From positions 84,085-148,084 of the forward strand of contig JABJAH010000061.1 in NCBI GenBank assembly GCA_018666155.1: a DNA stretch of 64,000 nt. The letters run 5' to 3'. Numbering within the stretch: the first letter of the stretch is position 1; the number at the start of each line of letters is the position of its first letter. Below the pieces are notes generated by a model. That model was not told where the DNA came from. It did no database searches and worked only from the letters and a program-made list of their open reading frames with translations. Both the position numbers and the translations under genes were made by a program. Shown here piece by piece: positions 43,626 to 52,282 of this stretch. This stretch comes from Rhodospirillaceae bacterium (GTDB lineage Bacteria; Pseudomonadota; Alphaproteobacteria; Rhodospirillales; Rhodospirillaceae).

Positions 43626-44051
43626 TTGGACACTACTCAAACCGACGCGCCCCAGGTCTCAGAGTTCTCTGATCCAGCGGTGGCGGCGGTCTGGGCGCTG
43701 CTCAACACCATTCCAGACCCCTGTCATGCGTTGTCCGGCCATGATCTCAGCATTGTCGATCTGGGTCTCATCAACGGCATTTCCCGTGACGGCGAGAGCA
43801 TTCGCATCAGCGTGACCTTCACCGATCCTAGTTGTGTGTTCTCCTATAAAATCATTATGGACTTGGAAGATCTCGCTGCCACTCTCGATGGCGTGTCCGA
43901 CATCTCAGTTTCCGCTGATCCCTATCCACTGTGGACCGAAGATCGACTGAGCGACAAAGCGCGCGAGCTCTTTGCTGACAAACGCGACAGATTCGGCTTT
44001 TCCGAACAGACCAAAAAATTCGACGCGACAAACGAAGGAAGCAGGCTATGA
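43626..44051 (+). CDS. MIP18/PaaD-like Fe-S cluster assembly protein
   Basis: 141 aa from a TTG start at 43626, three bases after the ligase stop, with a purine-rich GGTGGGG upstream. The MIP18 (DUF59) fold is seen in IPDPCHALSGHDLSIVDLGLI, the VTFTDPSC motif with its cysteine, and the end segment. Family members help insert Fe-S clusters into client enzymes; PaaD does this for the phenylacetyl-CoA epoxidase. The client here is not obvious: no Fe-S oxygenase lies beside it. The stop overlaps the next gene by four bases (ATGA). Confidence 0.9.
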   Translation: MDTTQTDAPQVSEFSDPAVAAVWALLNTIPDPCHALSGHDLSIVDLGLINGISRDGESIRISVTFTDPSCVFSYKIIMDLEDLAATLDGVSDISVSADPYPLWTEDRLSDKARELFADKRDRFGFSEQTKKFDATNEGSRL

Positions 44052-45241
44052 CCACATCCTCGTCAAACGGCGTTGGCCGCCGGACCGTTTTGCAAACGCT
44101 TGGCAGCCTCGGGGCCGGGGCTATGGCGTCTGCCGGTCGCATATCGCCAGCCCTGGCTCAAGCGGGGTGGTCGTCTGCCTTGCACCCGATGGCTGAGACC
44201 ACATTCGTTATCGACGGCGTCGCCCATTGTTATAATCATGCGCCCTACAATCGGCGCATCAAGCGAGCCAGCGTCAACAGCATCAACACCACTTATAGCT
44301 TTCATGAGGCCTGTACGCCGGACCCTTATCGCCTGACCTATGATCAATGGGAGCGGGACTGGCAGGCTGATGAGGTCATGGACATCATGTTTCTCGAGAG
44401 TCACACGGACATGATGGTGATGCACTCGGTGCCCATGTTCGATCTCCACTACGATGGCTTGGTGTCCAATGAGAAGGGGGCTTACCTCAAAGGTAATTTT
44501 CCTGATCGCGTGTTGTGGTATGGCGCGCTCGACTTGTTTGATCCCTATGACACGATCGTCGCCAAAGCAGATCAGCTGATTGATCAGGGTGCCGACGGCA
44601 TCAAGTTTTACCCAACACGCATCAATTTCGAGACCCGCGAGCCTGAGTCCTGGCTCATGGATGATGAAAAACTGGCCTTCCCGGTGTTCGACCATCTGCA
44701 AAGCAAAGGCGTCAAACATCTCGCCGTTCACAAACTGGTCGGGCATGTCGGGCCAAAAACGTCAGCGCTTGGAATTGATGATCTCTACAAGGCGGCTGAA
44801 GCCTTTCCCGATCTCACCTTTCATCTTGTCCATGCGGGATGGCAGAATTTTGAAGAAACCGCGGCTCTGATGGCAGCGCGTGAGAATGTCACCGCGGTCA
44901 TGGAAGGGCCCATGCTGTTCCCGTTGTTCGATATGGATGCCTTCAACAAAATGATGAACGTGTTCATGACCAAGGTCGATATGGACCGCCTCATTTATGC
45001 ATCGACGGCGGTCAATCAGCACCCCTATTGGATTATCAACGCGTTCTTTGATTTTCAGCCGCCGGAGGGCGCACCCTATTCCTTGACCGACGAGTCCAAG
45101 GCAAAAATCCTCGGCGCCAACCTGGCCCGCTATCACGACATCGATATCGCCGCGCAACGGCAGAAGATTGCGGGGGACAAGTGGTCTCGCGCCAAGGCTG
45201 AAAACGGACTGCGGGAACCTTATGTCATGCAGCGGACTTGA
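44048..45241 (+). CDS. Tat-exported amidohydrolase family protein
   Basis: 397 aa. A twin-arginine signal (GRRTVLQTLG at about residues 10-19, then alanine- and glycine-rich) suggests export or a membrane-attached periplasmic enzyme. The amidohydrolase TIM barrel shows DGVAHCYNH near residue 58 (a His-containing metal motif) and conserved LVHAGW and ATRENVTAV-like blocks. Translation is coupled to the MIP18-like gene. Related to the first amidohydrolase in fold but clearly divergent. Hydrolysis of a lactone, amide or ester in the periplasm is a fair inference. Confidence 0.88.
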   Translation: MTTSSSNGVGRRTVLQTLGSLGAGAMASAGRISPALAQAGWSSALHPMAETTFVIDGVAHCYNHAPYNRRIKRASVNSINTTYSFHEACTPDPYRLTYDQWERDWQADEVMDIMFLESHTDMMVMHSVPMFDLHYDGLVSNEKGAYLKGNFPDRVLWYGALDLFDPYDTIVAKADQLIDQGADGIKFYPTRINFETREPESWLMDDEKLAFPVFDHLQSKGVKHLAVHKLVGHVGPKTSALGIDDLYKAAEAFPDLTFHLVHAGWQNFEETAALMAARENVTAVMEGPMLFPLFDMDAFNKMMNVFMTKVDMDRLIYASTAVNQHPYWIINAFFDFQPPEGAPYSLTDESKAKILGANLARYHDIDIAAQRQKIAGDKWSRAKAENGLREPYVMQRT

Positions 45242-45292
45242 TCCGGGGCGCGCAACGCCCGATAACCGCGAGCTCGGATCAAAGGAAACACG

Positions 45293-46957
45293 ATGACTGA
45301 TCAAGACAATGCTCAAGTCCTAGGCATGTTCCAAAGCCTGCTCGGCCCCGAAGGTGTCATCACCGACAAGGCTGATCTGACTTACTACGCTACGGACATC
45401 TCTGGTGAGGGCGATGTTCTGCCGCTTTGTGTTCTGCGCCCCATCGCGATTGATCAGTTATGTCAGGCGGTCACGATCGCCGGTGGTCTCGGTTTGCCGC
45501 TGGTGCCGCGTGGTGCCGGGATGTCCTACACCAAGGGCTATCTGCCTGAGAGTAAAAACGCCGTGATGATCGACATGAGTGGTCTCACGGAAATCGAAAA
45601 CATAAACGAAGCCGATATGGTGGTGACGGTGCAGGCAGGCTGTACCTGGGGCGCACTCTATGAGGCGTTGAAAGAGCGCGGCTTGCGCACCCCGTTTTTC
45701 GGCCCCTTGTCCGGCATCACCTCGACCGTTGGCGGTGCGGCCAGCAACAATTCAACTTTCTTTGGCTCTGGCAGCCACGGGGCCATGGCCGACAACGTCC
45801 TTGGCTTGGATGTCATTTTGGCCGATGGCTCGCTGCTCGAAACCGGGGCGTCTGCTGCGGAAGGCCGGACGCCGTTCTTGCGTCACTTCGGTCCCGACTT
45901 GACGGGTTTGTTCTTGGGGGATTGTGGCGCGTTCGGCATCAAAGCCCGCATCACCATGCCGCTCATTGCCATGCCGGCTGCGGAAGAGCACCTCTCTTTT
46001 GCCTTCGATACCATTGAAGACATTGCCAACGCCCATACGGCGCTCGCCCGTGAGAATGTGGTGGCGGAGCAATGGGGTATTGATCCGGTCGGCAACCAAA
46101 ACCTGGCTGCCCACGGCTTCACGTTTCTTGAAGGCTTAGGAGTCGTCAAGGACATCGCCGCAACGGCCGACAAACTCGCCGGGGCCGTGACCAACGTGAC
46201 CAAACTGCTGTTTCAAGGTCAGCGTCTCGCGGATCGCTCAGGCTACGCGTTGCATGTGGTGGTCGAGGGCGTTGATGCCCGCGATGCGGAAGCGAAAGCA
46301 GATCGCGTGCGCCGCATTTGCATGCCCACGGCCTTGAAGGAATTACCCAACATCATTCCAAAAGTGACGCGGTCCAAACCGTTTCGTCCTATTAAAGCGT
46401 TGCTTGGGCCGAATGGAGAGAACTGGTTGCCGGTCCACGGCATATTTCCCTTATCGAGCGCAGCCGAAGTGTCCTCTGTGACCGATGAATATTTTTCCCG
46501 TCACGCGGCATTGATGGACGAGCACAACATCACATTCTCCTATCTCACCGCGGCGTCCGCGACGTCTTATCTGATTGAACCCATGTTCTATTGGAAGGAC
46601 CGCTTGCATGCGTTCCACATGCGCCATGTCACCGATGATCAAAAGAAGGCCTACGGCAAAACCAAGGCTGATCCGAAAGCCCGTGAGGTGGTGATGAAAT
46701 TGCGCCGCGATCTCTCAGGTCTATGGGACGCCTTTGGGGCCAGCCACCATCAGATGGGCCGGACCTATCCCTACGCCAGTCAATTGTCGTCGGCGGCTCT
46801 CGCGGCTGCGGTGGCGATCAAAGCGGCGTTTGATCCCAAAGGCATTATGAATCCGGGCGTGCTGGAGCTGACCGGCGAGGGCGACGGCATCAAGAAGATG
46901 ACCAAGTTCCCTGAATTCCCGCAGGACCTGCTCAACGAAGAGTGGCAGGTGCGTTAA
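45293..46957 (+). CDS. FAD-linked oxidase, GlcD/D-lactate dehydrogenase-like
   Basis: 554 aa. The PCMH-type FAD-binding domain (about residues 35-215) has LPLVPRGAGMSYTKGY and the GGAASNNST flavin segment; the C-terminal FAD-linked oxidase domain (about 290-545) ends in FDPKGIMNPG. Typical substrates are 2-hydroxy acids; some relatives oxidise 4-alkylphenols. No flanking electron-transfer subunit is visible. Preceded by AAAGGA-like sequence. In this operon it probably oxidises a hydroxy-acid or phenolic intermediate. Confidence 0.92.
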   Translation: MTDQDNAQVLGMFQSLLGPEGVITDKADLTYYATDISGEGDVLPLCVLRPIAIDQLCQAVTIAGGLGLPLVPRGAGMSYTKGYLPESKNAVMIDMSGLTEIENINEADMVVTVQAGCTWGALYEALKERGLRTPFFGPLSGITSTVGGAASNNSTFFGSGSHGAMADNVLGLDVILADGSLLETGASAAEGRTPFLRHFGPDLTGLFLGDCGAFGIKARITMPLIAMPAAEEHLSFAFDTIEDIANAHTALARENVVAEQWGIDPVGNQNLAAHGFTFLEGLGVVKDIAATADKLAGAVTNVTKLLFQGQRLADRSGYALHVVVEGVDARDAEAKADRVRRICMPTALKELPNIIPKVTRSKPFRPIKALLGPNGENWLPVHGIFPLSSAAEVSSVTDEYFSRHAALMDEHNITFSYLTAASATSYLIEPMFYWKDRLHAFHMRHVTDDQKKAYGKTKADPKAREVVMKLRRDLSGLWDAFGASHHQMGRTYPYASQLSSAALAAAVAIKAAFDPKGIMNPGVLELTGEGDGIKKMTKFPEFPQDLLNEEWQVR

Positions 46958-46976
46958 CTCCATCGGGGAAAATTCT

Positions 46977-47663
46977 GTGGCCACGCCAACTCTCACAACC
47001 ATTACCTCCAAAGGCGGGCAATCCGGGTCAGCCTATGTCGCCATTCCTGACTCTGCGTCGTCTGATGCCCTCGTGCCGGGCATGTTGCTGTTCCATGCTT
47101 TCCGCGGGTTGACCCCAGAGTTTATCGACTTCGCTGAAACCTATGCGCAGCGGGGCTACATCGCCGCAACCGTCGATCTCTATAACGGCGAGACGACCGA
47201 AGATTTGGGCGTCGCAAGCCAGCTCATGGGCGCCATGGATGAAGCGACCTGCACCGACTTGGTGGTGTCTTGGGCCGATTCGCTGCGCACCCATGATCTG
47301 TGCACTGGTAAAATCGGAACGGTCGGCTGGTGTCTCGGTGGGACGTGGTCTTTAAACACCTCCGTTGTCACGCCTATCGATGCCACCGTGGTTTACTATG
47401 GCGATGTCGCCAAAACAGCCGATGAACTTGCACCGCTCAACGGGCCTGTTCTTGGGCATTTCGGCACGACGGACGAATACTTTGGTAAAGACATGGTCGA
47501 TGCCTTTGAACGTGAAATGGCCAAGGCTGAAAAACCTTTCACCAATCATTGGTATGAAGCCGGTCATGCCTTCGCCAACACAGGCGGACCGTATTTCCAT
47601 GAAGAGTCGGCCACTCTGGCCGATGACCGCACATGGGATTTTCTCAAGCATCACCTTTCATAA
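46977..47663 (+). CDS. Dienelactone hydrolase family protein
   Basis: 228 aa from a GTG at 46977, 19 bases after the preceding stop, with GGGGAAA upstream. The nucleophile is cysteine C119 in GWCLGGTW, with D166 and H197 in line with the Cys-Asp-His triad of dienelactone hydrolase. Such enzymes open lactones formed in aromatic ring cleavage. Its presence supports degradation of an aromatic or cyclic substrate, though some relatives act on other esters. Confidence 0.93.
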   Translation: MATPTLTTITSKGGQSGSAYVAIPDSASSDALVPGMLLFHAFRGLTPEFIDFAETYAQRGYIAATVDLYNGETTEDLGVASQLMGAMDEATCTDLVVSWADSLRTHDLCTGKIGTVGWCLGGTWSLNTSVVTPIDATVVYYGDVAKTADELAPLNGPVLGHFGTTDEYFGKDMVDAFEREMAKAEKPFTNHWYEAGHAFANTGGPYFHEESATLADDRTWDFLKHHLS

Positions 47664-47710
47664 CCGGCGCTGACCGTTAAGCTGCGGCCAAACAAACCGG
47701 AGGGTTTTCC

Positions 47711-49165
47711 ATGACAGAAACATTTGGCGACCGGCTGATGCTGATCAACGGCGAGATGGTTGCCAGTCAAGGCGGTGAATGGGTGACCACGGTCAACCCG
47801 GCCAACGAAGAGCCCATTGGTCGCGTACCAGCGGCCACGGCCGAAGACGTCAACGCCGCCGTTGCCGCGGCCAAGGCGGCTTTCCCAGCGTGGGCGGCGA
47901 AATCCATTTTTGAACGCGGCGCGTTGTTGCGGGCCCTGGCGGCTAAGTTTCGCGAGCGGGCGCAAGATGTCCTGACCATGGAAGCGACAGACACCGGCAA
48001 CACCATCGCCAAGCTCGGGGCGGATGTTCAAATTGCCGCCGCCTATCTGGAGTATTTCGCCGGTCTTGCCACCGAGATGAAGGGCGACACCGTCCCGGCA
48101 TCACCGGGCAACATTCATTTCTCCTTGCGTGAACCCTTTGGTGTTGTGGCGCGCATCGTGCCTTTCAATCACCCGTTCATGTTTGCCGGGGCGCACCTGG
48201 CGGCCCCTCTAACCGCGGGCAATACGGTGGTGGTCAAGACGCCGGAGACCAGTCCGCTGACCGGGTCATTGCTGGCCGAATGCTGCCGCGAGGTTTTACC
48301 GCCTGGTGTCGTCAACATCGTGTCCGGTTTTGGTTTACCGGTTGGAGATACGCTGGTGCGTCACCCGGACGTACATCGCATCGGCTTCACCGGGTCGGTG
48401 CCGACTGGTCTCGCCATTCAGCGCGCGGCGGCCGAGGTCAGCGTCAAACATGTGTCGCTAGAACTGGGCGGCAAGAACCCCCTCATTGTTTTCCCCGATG
48501 CGGATCTCGACAAAGTCGAAGACGCCTCCATCGCCGGAATGAACTTTTCCTGGGCCGGGCAGTCTTGTGGCTCCACCAGCCGCATCCTCGCCCACGAAAG
48601 CGTCTACGACGAATTGGTCGAGCGCGTCGCTGCGCGCACCGATGCGGTTGTGTTGGGTGATCCGCTCGATCCATCATCAGAAATGGGACCGGTGAATTCC
48701 AAGGGGCATTACGAAAACGTGCTCAAGTTTGTCGAAGCCGGAAAACGCGATGGCGCGAAACTGGTCGCTGGTGGTGCCCGTCCCGATGGCCAACAGTTTG
48801 AACGCGGTTATTGGCTGCGCCCCACGGTGTTCGCCGATGCGACAATGGACATGGAGGTCGCCCGCGAAGAAATCTTCGGCCCTGTGGTCAGCATGCTCAA
48901 GTGGTCGACCCGGGAAGAAGCGGTGCAGATGGCCAATGCCACCGCCTACGGCCTGACGGCCGCGATCTATACCAACCAATTGCAAGACGCGATGAAGACG
49001 GCCCAGGAAGTAGAAAGTGGTTATGTCTGGATCAACGGCGTCGCCCAACACTATGTTGGTTTGCCCTTCGGCGGGGTAAAGAACTCAGGTCTGGGCGGCG
49101 AAGAAGCCCTGGAAGAGTTGCTCAGCTACACCCGCACCAAAACCGTCAACGTCCTTTTGTCCTAG
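47711..49165 (+). CDS. NAD(P)-dependent aldehyde dehydrogenase
   Basis: 484 aa, ALDH superfamily. The oxyanion asparagine is N153 (PFNHPF), the general base glutamate E251 (LELGGKNP) and the nucleophile cysteine C286 (GQSCGS). Typical for oxidation of an aldehyde to the acid. The preceding stretch includes AGGGTT upstream of the ATG. Placed between the dienelactone hydrolase and the FAD monooxygenase in one direction. Confidence 0.95.
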   Translation: MTETFGDRLMLINGEMVASQGGEWVTTVNPANEEPIGRVPAATAEDVNAAVAAAKAAFPAWAAKSIFERGALLRALAAKFRERAQDVLTMEATDTGNTIAKLGADVQIAAAYLEYFAGLATEMKGDTVPASPGNIHFSLREPFGVVARIVPFNHPFMFAGAHLAAPLTAGNTVVVKTPETSPLTGSLLAECCREVLPPGVVNIVSGFGLPVGDTLVRHPDVHRIGFTGSVPTGLAIQRAAAEVSVKHVSLELGGKNPLIVFPDADLDKVEDASIAGMNFSWAGQSCGSTSRILAHESVYDELVERVAARTDAVVLGDPLDPSSEMGPVNSKGHYENVLKFVEAGKRDGAKLVAGGARPDGQQFERGYWLRPTVFADATMDMEVAREEIFGPVVSMLKWSTREEAVQMANATAYGLTAAIYTNQLQDAMKTAQEVESGYVWINGVAQHYVGLPFGGVKNSGLGGEEALEELLSYTRTKTVNVLLS

Positions 49166-49173
49166 AGGCCACT

Positions 49174-50415
49174 ATGTCTGCTCAAGATCAAAATCGCATT
49201 ATCGTCGTTGGCGGCGGCCCGGTTGGCATGATCACCGCCTTGCGTTTGGCCCAATTGGATATCCCCGTTGTGGTGTTGGATGCCCAAGCCGAGACGCCGA
49301 CCGCCCACCGCGCCGCGACCACCCATTCCTCAACGCTCGATCTCCTCGATACCGTTGGCCTGACCGACGAGATCATCAAACAGGGCTTAATGGCCCGGTA
49401 TTTTCAGTATCGCTACCGCACAACCAACGAAGTGTTTGCCGAGTTTGATTTCGGCCGCCTGACCGATGAAAGCAATCACCCCTACGCGGTTCAGCTTGAG
49501 CAGCACAAAACCGTTGCCATCGCCCTCGCTGCCGCCGAGAAATTTCCGCACTTTGAGTTTCACCGCGAACACACGGTGACTGACGTTACTAACGCCGCTG
49601 ATTATGCCGAAGTCGTCAGCGAAACGCCGGACGGGTCCAAGCACACCTGGCGCGGGCGTTACGTCGTCGGCTGTGATGGTGGACGTTCGACCGTGCGCAA
49701 ATCCCAGGGCATCGGCTTTCCCGGCTTCACCTGGGAAGAGCGCTTTATCATCGTCGCCTCTTACTTTGATTATGAAGCGGCAGACGATTACCGCTATCGC
49801 AATTATCTCGCCGACCCAGAGCGGTGGTGCTCAGTATTTAAAATCCCCGGACCCGCAGGGCCAGAAAACAAGAACGGCATGTGGCGGAATTTATTCCCCA
49901 TCACCACCGATGAGCCAGAAGAGGTCATCACCTCCGAGGCTTATATCCGCGCGATGATCGATGACTGTTTCCCCTATGCCAAAGATCTGGAGATCGTGCA
50001 CAGCAATCTCTATTCGGTGCACCAGCGGGTCGCCGACAGCTTTCGCAAGAACCGCATCATGCTCGCGGGCGATGCCGGGCACATCAACAACCCCCTCGGC
50101 GGCATGGGCATGAACTCGGGCATTGCCGACGGCCTCAACCTCGCCGAAAAAATTGGTCAGGCGTGGCGCGGCGAGATCGCGGACGACCAAGCGCTATTCG
50201 ACCAGTACGACCGCCAGCGTCGCCCCCTGGCGCAGAAGTATGTCCAGGCGCAATCCATTCAGAATAAAGAAACCCTCCAGGCCAAAGACCCGGAGAAGGC
50301 GACGGCCCGGTTTGAAGAAATGCGCAAGACCGCCGAAGACCCCAAACGCCACAAGGCATTTCTGATGAATGCCTCGTTGATCAACATGGTGCGCGAAGCC
50401 GCGGCGATAGAGTAA
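49174..50415 (+). CDS. FAD-dependent aromatic-ring monooxygenase (MhpA/PheA-like)
   Basis: 413 aa from the ATG at 49174 (the open frame starts far upstream inside the ALDH gene and has no support there). The FAD motif GGGPVGM is at about residues 11-17, the GCDGGRSTVRK motif near residue 160-170 and the LAGDAGHINNPLGGMGMN block near residue 290. This is the group A flavoprotein hydroxylase fold, used to hydroxylate phenols and related rings. Start overlaps nothing; its stop overlaps the next gene (TAATG). It may be the ring-hydroxylation step. Confidence 0.93.
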   Translation: MSAQDQNRIIVVGGGPVGMITALRLAQLDIPVVVLDAQAETPTAHRAATTHSSTLDLLDTVGLTDEIIKQGLMARYFQYRYRTTNEVFAEFDFGRLTDESNHPYAVQLEQHKTVAIALAAAEKFPHFEFHREHTVTDVTNAADYAEVVSETPDGSKHTWRGRYVVGCDGGRSTVRKSQGIGFPGFTWEERFIIVASYFDYEAADDYRYRNYLADPERWCSVFKIPGPAGPENKNGMWRNLFPITTDEPEEVITSEAYIRAMIDDCFPYAKDLEIVHSNLYSVHQRVADSFRKNRIMLAGDAGHINNPLGGMGMNSGIADGLNLAEKIGQAWRGEIADDQALFDQYDRQRRPLAQKYVQAQSIQNKETLQAKDPEKATARFEEMRKTAEDPKRHKAFLMNASLINMVREAAAIE

Positions 50416-51305
50416 TGAGTTCGAGAAATTCGGTCGTCGCGGGGTCATCCAAGTCCGCCGCTATTCTCACCATGTGCGCCGGCGTTTTGTTTTTGGCAAG
50501 CAACGACGCCGTCGTGAAATGGTTGGTCACGCGGTACGACCCGTTCCAAATCGTGTTCGTTCGAAGTTTGATTGCCCTGCCATTAACGGTGGCGCTCGTG
50601 TGTTTCATTGATGGCGCCCAGGGTTTGCGGTCAGCGCGGCTGCCCGTTCATGTGTTACGTGGCGTGCTTGGTGTCGGCGCTTCTTTTGCGTTTATTCTCA
50701 GTCTGAAAAGCCTGCCCTTGGCAGAGGCGACCGCGTTGGTTTTCGCATCTCCACTGGTTGTCGCTGGTTTGTCCGCCCCTCTTTTGAAGGAGCACGTCGG
50801 TTGGGCGCGCGCCGCGGCAATCGTTGTGGGTTTCATTGGTGTTCTTATTATCGTGCAACCCGGGGCGGCAACGTTCCAGGTGGCATCGTTGCTGGCAGTG
50901 GGGGCTTCCGTTCTCTACGCGTTGGTCATGCTCAGTGCGCGTTGGATCGACAAGGGCGACAGTATTTGGACCATGATGTTTTACATGACTGTGTTTGCGG
51001 CATTGTTTTCCGCCTTTACGGTTTTCACGGCTTGGCCGACTCCTGAATTCTCAGACATCTTCCTATTTCTCGGCACGGCCGTGGCAGGCACGCTGGGTCT
51101 AACGCTGATCAGCCAAGCGTTTAGAATGGCGCCAGCAGCTGTCGTTGCCCCGTACGATTACACGGCGCTGATCTGGGCGAGCTTTTTGGGTTGGCTGATC
51201 TGGGGTGTGGTGCCTGGAATTTGGACCTACGTCGGCGCAGCCGTGATTATTGCCGCTGGGATATACCTGATCACCTCTGAGCCTAAGTCGGACGCGAACG
51301 CGTAA
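50415..51305 (+). CDS. EamA/DMT family transporter
   Basis: 296 aa with ten predicted membrane helices in two EamA halves (about residues 12-140 and 155-290). The start overlaps the monooxygenase stop (TAATG), so translation is coupled. DMT family members export or import small metabolites. In this location it may export an intermediate or take up the substrate. Ends six bases from the convergent alpha/beta hydrolase. Confidence 0.92.
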   Translation: MSSRNSVVAGSSKSAAILTMCAGVLFLASNDAVVKWLVTRYDPFQIVFVRSLIALPLTVALVCFIDGAQGLRSARLPVHVLRGVLGVGASFAFILSLKSLPLAEATALVFASPLVVAGLSAPLLKEHVGWARAAAIVVGFIGVLIIVQPGAATFQVASLLAVGASVLYALVMLSARWIDKGDSIWTMMFYMTVFAALFSAFTVFTAWPTPEFSDIFLFLGTAVAGTLGLTLISQAFRMAPAAVVAPYDYTALIWASFLGWLIWGVVPGIWTYVGAAVIIAAGIYLITSEPKSDANA

Positions 51306-51311
51306 GAGCGT

Positions 51312-52127
51312 CTACGCGGTTTTGGCCGTTGTCGTTTCTCGTATAAATGCCGCGACCGCGTCGGCCCATGCCTCTGGCTCTTCATCGACGATGTCGATGG
51401 TGCCGCCTTTAATCTCGGCAAAAGAAAAATCAGGGCGCAAGGCCATGGCATCCAGCGCATTCTTGTAGATGGCATCCCCCGTGTTGGTCAGCACCAATGT
51501 CGGGTGGGTGATCAGCGGGATGGTTTTGCCGTGGTCATACTGGAAGGCAGCGTGGTGGCCATACCAAAACGGTCCGGGGCCGGACAGTTGCTCGACAATG
51601 TACTGCGTTGCCAAATTCCAATCGGTTTTTTCCGTGGCATAGGCCATGCGGTTGCCAAACAGTTTGAGGAAGTGGCTGCCATCCGGTTGCGCCTGATAGC
51701 CTTTTTCCTCGGCCTCGACATATTGTAATCCGGCGGCTCGCTCGTCCGCCGTTAAGGGGAGGGGGCCATTGAGAATGACGCCGATGACTCGGTCGCCGAA
51801 CTGCAACGCCGCTTCCGTTGCCACCATCGCGCCGGTGTGATGGCCCAAGACAAACGTGGACTCAATACCGAGATGATCCAGCACCGGCGGGATCGCCCGG
51901 GCATAATCTTCGATGCGAGGCACGAAGTCGGTTGGATCCGACGCGCCGAATCCGGGCATATCAATGCCGATGGCGCGAATGCCCCGGTCCGCCAACAGTC
52001 CATAGACACTATCGAACTGGCGCGACGACATCGGGGCCTGATGGCACAGCACCAGCGGTGCGCCGTTCCGCGTGTCTTGAAAATGAATCTGACCGTATGG
52101 CCCGTCGGTGTAGCCGCGATAAAGCAT
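51312..52127 (-). CDS. Alpha/beta hydrolase fold protein with altered triad
   Basis: 271 aa from the ATG at 52127, which has GGGGGA upstream (the longer frame begins with a GTG at 52148). The fold shows the CHQAPMSSRQF oxyanion segment, the GMPGFG-like IDMPGFGASD, and the elbow GHHTGAMVA in which the usual serine is histidine. The C-terminal position of the catalytic histidine, in GGTIDIVDEEPEAWAD, is isoleucine where close relatives usually have histidine. Both positions are thus non-canonical; the protein may be inactive, or use another mechanism. Convergent with the EamA gene. Confidence 0.85.
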   Translation of the reverse strand: MLYRGYTDGPYGQIHFQDTRNGAPLVLCHQAPMSSRQFDSVYGLLADRGIRAIGIDMPGFGASDPTDFVPRIEDYARAIPPVLDHLGIESTFVLGHHTGAMVATEAALQFGDRVIGVILNGPLPLTADERAAGLQYVEAEEKGYQAQPDGSHFLKLFGNRMAYATEKTDWNLATQYIVEQLSGPGPFWYGHHAAFQYDHGKTIPLITHPTLVLTNTGDAIYKNALDAMALRPDFSFAEIKGGTIDIVDEEPEAWADAVAAFIRETTTAKTA

Positions 52128-52282
52128 CGGGCATGGTCCCCCATTCACACCCCGCAGAGCAACAGGGTGCGCGAAGCGGCGACGCTCTGTTTAACGGAAT
52201 GGACGGCGGGCCCATCTCAATTTGACCCAACTCTGGCACGCAGGTCTAATTCAGGTCGGTGACGATTTGGGAGTGTGGAACG

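Noticed and set aside
48811..49173. Long N-terminal extension of the FAD monooxygenase
   Set aside because: It lies within the aldehyde dehydrogenase gene and is basic and low-complexity; the start at 49174 begins right at the FAD motif.
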